From Chloroflexota bacterium (GTDB taxonomy: Bacteria > Chloroflexota > Anaerolineae > Promineifilales > Promineifilaceae): 5,805 nucleotides of DNA. The notes beneath the pieces are model-generated. The model saw only the letters and a list, made by a program, of their open reading frames with translations, was not told the DNA's origin and made no database searches. Below, piece by piece: positions 5,711 to 5,805 of the stretch. The stretch covers positions 224,235 to 230,039 of the forward strand of contig CP070688.1 in assembly GCA_020353135.1 (NCBI GenBank). Reading direction: 5' to 3'. Made by a program: the position numbers and the translations under genes. Each line of letters opens with the position of its first letter. Positions within the stretch are counted from its first letter, which is position 1.

Positions 5711-5752
5711 ACTAACAGCTCAAAGCTCAAAGCTAGAAGCTCGCAGCTAACC
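5711..5752. repeat. GCT-type heptamer array just upstream of the edge gene
   Basis: Units start with gct every 7 bp at 5718, 5725, 5732, 5739 and 5746. The first two are identical (gctcaaa) and the others vary in the last four bases (gctagaa, gctcgca, gctaacc); actaaca at 5711-5717 may be a diverged first unit. The array ends directly at the Shine-Dalgarno of the gene starting at 5768, so it lies in that gene's 5' leader or core promoter region. Confidence 0.7.
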
Positions 5753-5754
5753 AA

Positions 5755-5759
5755 AGGAG
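5755..5759 (+). promoter_or_regulatory. Strong Shine-Dalgarno of the edge gene
   Basis: AGGAG (within AAAGGAG, 5753-5759) with 8-nt spacing to ATG 5768, the best ribosome binding site in the window. Confidence 0.8.
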
Positions 5760-5767
5760 TGACCAAA

Positions 5768-5805
5768 ATGAACTGGAAGAAAGCTTTACTCGTACTCGTA
5801 CTGGC
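5768..5805 (+). CDS. 5' end of a gene with signal-peptide-like N terminus (partial)
   Basis: Only twelve codons plus two bases lie inside the window: MNWKKALLVLVL, with an Ala probably next. Two Lys followed by a run of Leu/Val is typical of a signal peptide n-region and h-region, or of a first transmembrane helix, so the product is probably exported, a lipoprotein, or membrane-bound. The strong AGGAG at 5755-5759 supports the start. It is transcribed divergently from the cyclase, 366 bp away. The family cannot be identified from this fragment. Confidence 0.75.
   Translation, partial: MNWKKALLVLVL

Larger units (their letters stand above)
5402..5767. other. Divergent intergenic region, C-rich and low in complexity
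   Basis: About 366 bp between the divergent cyclase and the edge gene. I find no credible gene: the long + strand frames here translate to Pro/Ser/Thr/His-rich low-complexity sequence from C-rich repeats. It must hold promoters for both directions. It contains a 10-bp palindrome ATGGTACCAT (5499-5508), a C-rich purine-poor stretch from about 5529, and heptamer patches at 5599-5640 and 5711-5752. Confidence 0.6.

Noticed and set aside
5390..5750. Two overlapping + strand frames of 91-105 aa before the edge gene
   Set aside because: They translate C-rich low-complexity repeats into Pro/Ser/Thr/His-rich sequence and lack ribosome binding sites.

Overview
The window looks like chromosomal DNA from a moderately GC-rich, probably uncultured member of the Chloroflexota (Anaerolineae-like). 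This is an inference from gene style: a regulator with an N-terminal LuxR-type HTH followed by an NB-ARC-like ATPase and TPR repeats, a six-TM class III cyclase, and purine-skewed heptameric repeats between genes. No rRNA or single-copy marker gene is present to confirm it. I see no mobile element, CRISPR array, tRNA or rRNA.

Layout from left to right. 1-219 has no assignable gene. 220-2553 (+) is a 777-aa LuxR-HTH/NTPase/TPR regulator. It converges on 2592-2786 (-), a 64-aa two-TM protein. Next come a stretch with two palindromes (2869-2915) and a good minus-strand intrinsic terminator (2949-2985). 3034-3261 (-) is a second two-TM protein, 75 aa, with a very basic tail. 3262-3516 holds nothing I can assign. 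3517-4077 (-) is a YdeI/OmpD-associated (OmdA, COG4430-type) protein. 4208-5401 (-) is a membrane-anchored adenylate/guanylate cyclase. 5402-5767 is a non-coding divergent region made largely of C-rich low-complexity sequence and heptamers. At 5768 a new + strand gene begins with a strong Shine-Dalgarno and a signal-like N terminus, and is cut by the window edge.

The genes do not form one obvious operon. The minus-strand genes are separated by 124-255 bp gaps, and at least one gap contains a terminator, so they are probably independent units. Two signalling proteins are present (an ATPase-type transcription regulator and a cyclic-nucleotide synthase), but nothing in the sequence links them directly.

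The most unusual signal is non-coding. Degenerate tandem 7-bp repeats occur at three places (2556-2604, 4167-4208 and patches in 5529-5752). Two of them begin at or run over gene stop codons, and one directly precedes a ribosome binding site. They resemble in style the heptameric STRR repeats known from cyanobacteria. I found no convincing new multi-gene system.
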